From Pseudonocardiaceae bacterium YIM PH 21723 (GTDB lineage Bacteria; Actinomycetota; Actinomycetes; Mycobacteriales; Pseudonocardiaceae), in assembly GCA_003600225.1 (NCBI GenBank), contig QZFT01000014.1, forward strand, positions 1 to 64,000: DNA of 64,000 nucleotides, given 5' to 3'. Position 1 is the stretch's first letter. Each line of letters starts with the position of its first letter. The notes under the pieces were generated by a model. That model had not been told where the DNA came from. It searched no databases and saw only the letters and a program-made list of their open reading frames with translations. Below, in pieces: positions 57,606 to 64,000 of the stretch. A program made the position numbers and the translations under genes.

Positions 57606-58100
57606 TCAGCAGGAAACGCTGGTCAGCGGTCCGGCGACGCCCTGCTTCTCGATGTTGCCGCTCGCGGTCTCCAGATACAGCCAGAAGTTGTGGCCGATGC
57701 TCAGGGTTCCGCCGCAGGGGGAGTCGTCGGCGATCTTGTAGGCCAGCGCGAACGTCTCGGTGCCACCCGCCGGGATCGGGACCTTGGGGTGCAGGGTGCC
57801 CTTGTGGCTGTTCGGTCCCACGGCGTTGCAGTCGCTGATGTCCCCGGAGCAGCCGGTGAACTCGTACTTCAGCTGGTTGAAGTCGGTCCCGTACGTCGGC
57901 TCGAAGTAGAGGTACCCGAACTGGCCGGGCGTGGTGCTCGTGTTGGTGACGGTGACGGTCACGGTGACCGTCTCGCCATGCTTGGCCGTGGTCTTGTCGA
58001 CGGCGAACGTCAACGGTTCGGCTGCGGCGTTCGCAGGCAGGGCACTACCGACCAGACCGAGGGCTAACAGACAGGCACCGATGAAGGCCGAGCGTCTCAT
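57606..58100 (-). CDS. Secreted beta-sandwich protein, paralogue B
   Basis: A 164-residue protein with a signal peptide (about 1-26, ending ANAAAEP). The mature part begins PLTFAVDKTTAKHGETVTV. It shares the cysteine pattern with paralogue A: FTGCSG, SDCNAVG, SPCG and a final cysteine. Each pair probably forms a disulfide outside the cell. Function unknown. It has its own terminator, and the upstream 359-bp gap carries the cobalamin riboswitch for cobN on the other strand. Confidence 0.72.
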   Translation of the reverse strand: MRRSAFIGACLLALGLVGSALPANAAAEPLTFAVDKTTAKHGETVTVTVTVTNTSTTPGQFGYLYFEPTYGTDFNQLKYEFTGCSGDISDCNAVGPNSHKGTLHPKVPIPAGGTETFALAYKIADDSPCGGTLSIGHNFWLYLETASGNIEKQGVAGPLTSVSC

Positions 58101-58307
58101 GACAATCCTCTCTGGGGTGACACAGCGCCGGGAACGCTAGGACCGCTAACACCCATGGGCAATGAATCCTTTTTTGGCAAACGCTTTCCCTTCCTCAACC
58201 GGATGTGAGATTGCTCCACCTCACGGAGCGGTGTCGGGGCTGTTTCGACCAGTGATCATTGCGTCCACAGGCCATACGATGAGGAGTAGGACGGACAAGA
58301 ACTGAAT

Positions 58308-58459
58308 ATCCGCGACGGCACCGAGGAACCCGGTGAGAATCCGGGGTGGTCGCGCCACTGTGACTGGAAGCGAGTCCTTCCAGAAGCCAGGGCATCGGGG
58401 TCGTCGTGCACCTCCATCCAGCAGCGGAGCGCGAAAACTCCGCAGGAAGGACCGACGCG
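58308..58459 (+). ncRNA. Cobalamin riboswitch upstream of cobN
   Basis: The B12-box features are present in order: GAGGAACCCGGTGAGAATCC, then GGGTGGTCGCGCCACTGTGA, then GAAGCCAGGGCATCGG. The CGCGACG/CGTCGTCG ends (about 58310 and 58401) can close the outer stem. Downstream, GCGGAG (58424-58429) and CTCCGC (58438-58443) form a hairpin directly before the ribosome binding site AGGAAGG, suggesting control at translation start of cobN. The 5' edge is approximate. Confidence 0.9.
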
Positions 58460-62125
<3,666 letters not shown>

Positions 62126-62329
62126 GTCGAAGATCGTGTGCCGGGTGAACTTGCGGTGTTCGCCCGGCGCGCGGCACTCGTCCAGGGTGGTGACGCCTTA
62201 CGCCGTTCGAGGGCTGAAGGCGTTTACCGCATTCCAGAAGTCATCGGAAGATTTATGGGGAATTCCACCCGTAAGGGCTAAGATCGTTAGGCTGTTTGTG
62301 AGCCAGCCCACGTTGTTCGGGGTGGTGGG

Positions 62330-62680
62330 GCGCTTCTGGTGGTCGTCGAAGGATGGCTTTGGAGGGGGAGACGGGCTCGGGGCCGCGTCTTTCCTGCTGG
62401 CGTGTCGGGTAGGGGCACGCCGGCCTGGCGGTCGGGGCCGCTGCGCGGGTAGGAGTGGAGCTTATTGAGTGAGGGGCACCCTTACTGCGCTCAATGCAGT
62501 GAGGGTGCCCCTCACTGCGCTCAACGCAGTGTGGGTGCCCCTTACTGCATGTCCCGATGATCATGGGTCACGCACAAGAGCCCCACGTGTCCCACCAGGC
62601 CCTCGCGCCCCAGCCGCTGCGCACTTATCCGTCTTCAAGACCGGAAACAGGGCACTTTTCGGTCTTGAAGACGGAAAAGC
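62330..62680 (+). repeat. Composite intergenic repeat, locus IV (modules A-B-C-D)
   Basis: Module A runs 62330-62450 (GAAGGATGGCTTTGGAGGGG, then CTTTCCTGCTGGCGTGTCGG). Module B runs 62466-62551, two hairpins of GGGGCACCC/GGGTGCCCC. Module C, TCCCGATGATCATGGG, is at about 62551-62566. Module D runs 62622-62680 with a 14-bp core (62629-62642 with 62661-62674). The order is the same as at 17716-18083. Between cobN and it, bases 62126-62329 show nothing recognisable. Confidence 0.85.
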
Positions 62681-62717
62681 AGGAGCCGTCGCCACCCAAC
62701 GCACCCAGTCAGAGTGC

Positions 62718-63437
62718 TCAGAAGCTCTGGCGGACGGCCGCGTCGATGGTGGACACCACCGCGTCGGGCGCCTTCTGCAGTACCTGGTCCGGGGAGCAGT
62801 CGACCCTGGCGAAGACCGAGATGTTCGGATGCGCCGCCGTTACCTCGTCGAGGGCCTCGCGCTGCGCGGCGGGCGAACCGCCTGCGACCACGCACTCCGC
62901 GCCGCAGTGCAGCGCGCCGAAGTCGAGCTCGCCCGCGGCCTGGTCCAGTTCGACCAGCACGTCGCCGGCTTCCGCGCCGGACAGCTGCGACGACCGGCCG
63001 AACAGCCGGGACAGCAGGCCGCCGCCGGGAACTCGTGGCCGCTCGCCGCCGCGCAGCACGCTGACCGGGTAGCCGCCGTCCACCAGGACGAGGCCGGCCA
63101 CCTGTTCCGGGTTGGCTACCGCGTAGGCCACCGCGAGGGTGGCGCCCGCCGACCAGCCGACCAAGATCGGTTTCTGCACGCCGGTGGACTCGACGACCCG
63201 GCCGATGTCCTCCAGCGCACCGGACAGGGAGTAGTCCGCCGACGCGCCCGACTGCCCCCGGCCCCTGGCGTCGAAGCGGATCGCGCGGTAGTTCCCGGCC
63301 AGCCGCTCGATGACCAGGTCCCAGTCCCGCACCGTGCCGAGGGCGCCGTTGAGGAACAGCATCGGGGGTGTGCCGCCCGGTGCATCCTCCACGTGCAGTT
63401 GGGTGTCGGAAGTCTGGACCGTGAGCTGTACGGACAT
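62718..63437 (-). CDS. Alpha/beta hydrolase
   Basis: A 239-residue serine hydrolase. It has LFLNGALGTVRDWD, the second-strand FDARGRGQSG, the nucleophile elbow GWSAGA (about residues 95-100), and VLVDGGYPV. The expected C-terminal acid and histidine region is short (AHPNISVFARVDC), so the catalytic histidine is not obvious. The ATG at 63437 follows AAGGGACGTG. It converges on cobN through the locus IV repeat and may be co-transcribed with the next hydrolase. Confidence 0.85.
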   Translation of the reverse strand: MSVQLTVQTSDTQLHVEDAPGGTPPMLFLNGALGTVRDWDLVIERLAGNYRAIRFDARGRGQSGASADYSLSGALEDIGRVVESTGVQKPILVGWSAGATLAVAYAVANPEQVAGLVLVDGGYPVSVLRGGERPRVPGGGLLSRLFGRSSQLSGAEAGDVLVELDQAAGELDFGALHCGAECVVAGGSPAAQREALDEVTAAHPNISVFARVDCSPDQVLQKAPDAVVSTIDAAVRQSF

Positions 63438-63526
63438 GGTGATCACGTCCCTTTGATCATGGTCGGTCACCGATGACCGGCATCACTCCACCCTGGCACA
63501 GATCCGGATCTCGTGTCGCCGGACAT

Positions 63527-64000
63527 TCAGAGGCGGGTGTCCAGCCAATCGGTGGCCGTTCGGAGTGCCTTGTCCCGTACCGGTTTCGCGGACAGGAACA
63601 GGTCGTGCATGCCGTCGGCGATCTCCACCTGGTGCACCTTCAGGCCCAGCCGCGCCCCGTAGGTGATCATGTCCCGCACGTTGAGCACGGTGTCCGCCCG
63701 CAGGGCCGCCTCGGAGAAGTGCGCGGTGAACAGGCTCTTGTCCGAGTGCATCAGCAGCGTGGGCACATCCACGTCCAGGCCGCGGTGCACCTGCGCGTGC
63801 GCCCGGCGGATCGCGCGGAACCAGCCCGCGTACACCGGGAATCCGGGGATGGGTTTCCAGGTCAGGTCGAAATCCCACTCGCCGTGCGCGGTGCTTGAGA
63901 TGGACTTCCCGTACAGGTCGCCGACCCCGGCCGGGATGACCTGCGTCGGCCGCAGCCTGCCGAGCGGATCCAGCAACCGGGTGCCCGCGGTGCGGAAGAC
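63527..64000 (-). CDS. Alpha/beta hydrolase, C-terminal part (cut by the window end)
   Basis: The last 157 or so residues of a hydrolase whose start lies past the window edge, since the frame is open to base 64000. It shows PTLLMHSDKSLF (the acid strand) and EIADGMHDLFLS, whose histidine is the likely catalytic base, as in serine aminopeptidase/lysophospholipase-type (S33) hydrolases. The nucleophile elbow is outside the window. It lies 89 bases upstream of the other hydrolase, same strand. Confidence 0.8.
   Translation of the reverse strand, partial: VFRTAGTRLLDPLGRLRPTQVIPAGVGDLYGKSISSTAHGEWDFDLTWKPIPGFPVYAGWFRAIRRAHAQVHRGLDVDVPTLLMHSDKSLFTAHFSEAALRADTVLNVRDMITYGARLGLKVHQVEIADGMHDLFLSAKPVRDKALRTATDWLDTRL

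Overview
The window is high-GC actinobacterial DNA, most likely from the Pseudonocardiaceae or a close relative. Three things point there: a mycothione reductase gene, gene order around dxr, ispG, a GNAT gene, a lipoprotein PBP and map that matches the mycobacterial block, and many GTG/TTG starts and SARP/LAL-type regulators. Lineage is inferred from gene content and order only. No rRNA, tRNA, CRISPR array, IS transposase or integrase was seen.

Layout. 1-6.6 kb: small membrane genes, then the MEP isoprenoid genes dxr and ispG (the usual rip1 protease gene between them is absent), a GNAT gene and a penicillin-binding lipoprotein. 6.7-15 kb: a LuxR-type ATPase regulator divergent from an aldehyde dehydrogenase / monooxygenase-domain / minimal catalase operon, a phosphodiesterase and a membrane acyltransferase-like gene. 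15-17.7 kb: an orphan antitoxin-like gene, map and cobQ. 18-28 kb: a deacetylase, a lipoprotein resembling chorismate mutase, a FadR regulator with an MFS pump, three tandem GNAT-like paralogues, and two TetR modules. 28.05-33.4 kb: a two-gene, lower-GC, defence-like module made of a HEPN-like protein and a 1504-residue SF1 helicase with a C-terminal nuclease. 34-41 kb: an eight-gene ABC operon with two ATPases, five paralogous permeases and a GntR regulator. 41-47 kb: small enzymes and a DUF222-HNH endonuclease gene framed by long inverted repeats. 47-54 kb: a SARP regulator, an FAD monooxygenase preceded by four 11-bp-spaced heptamers that look like a SARP operator, mycothione reductase and an MFS carrier. 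54-58 kb: envelope and secreted proteins. 58.3-62.1 kb: a cobalamin riboswitch and cobN. 62.7 kb to the end: two alpha/beta hydrolases, the last cut by the window edge.

Between genes, often where two genes converge, lies a modular repeat family. It has a ~110-bp module A, a ~30-bp hairpin module B that is sometimes in tandem, a short near-palindrome C and large palindromes D. At 12.27-12.69 kb two A copies face each other around palindromes, like a non-autonomous element with terminal inverted repeats. This family, the HEPN/helicase-nuclease pair, the inverted-repeat-framed HNH gene and the SARP operator are the best leads. All assignments rest on reading the sequence; no database search was run.
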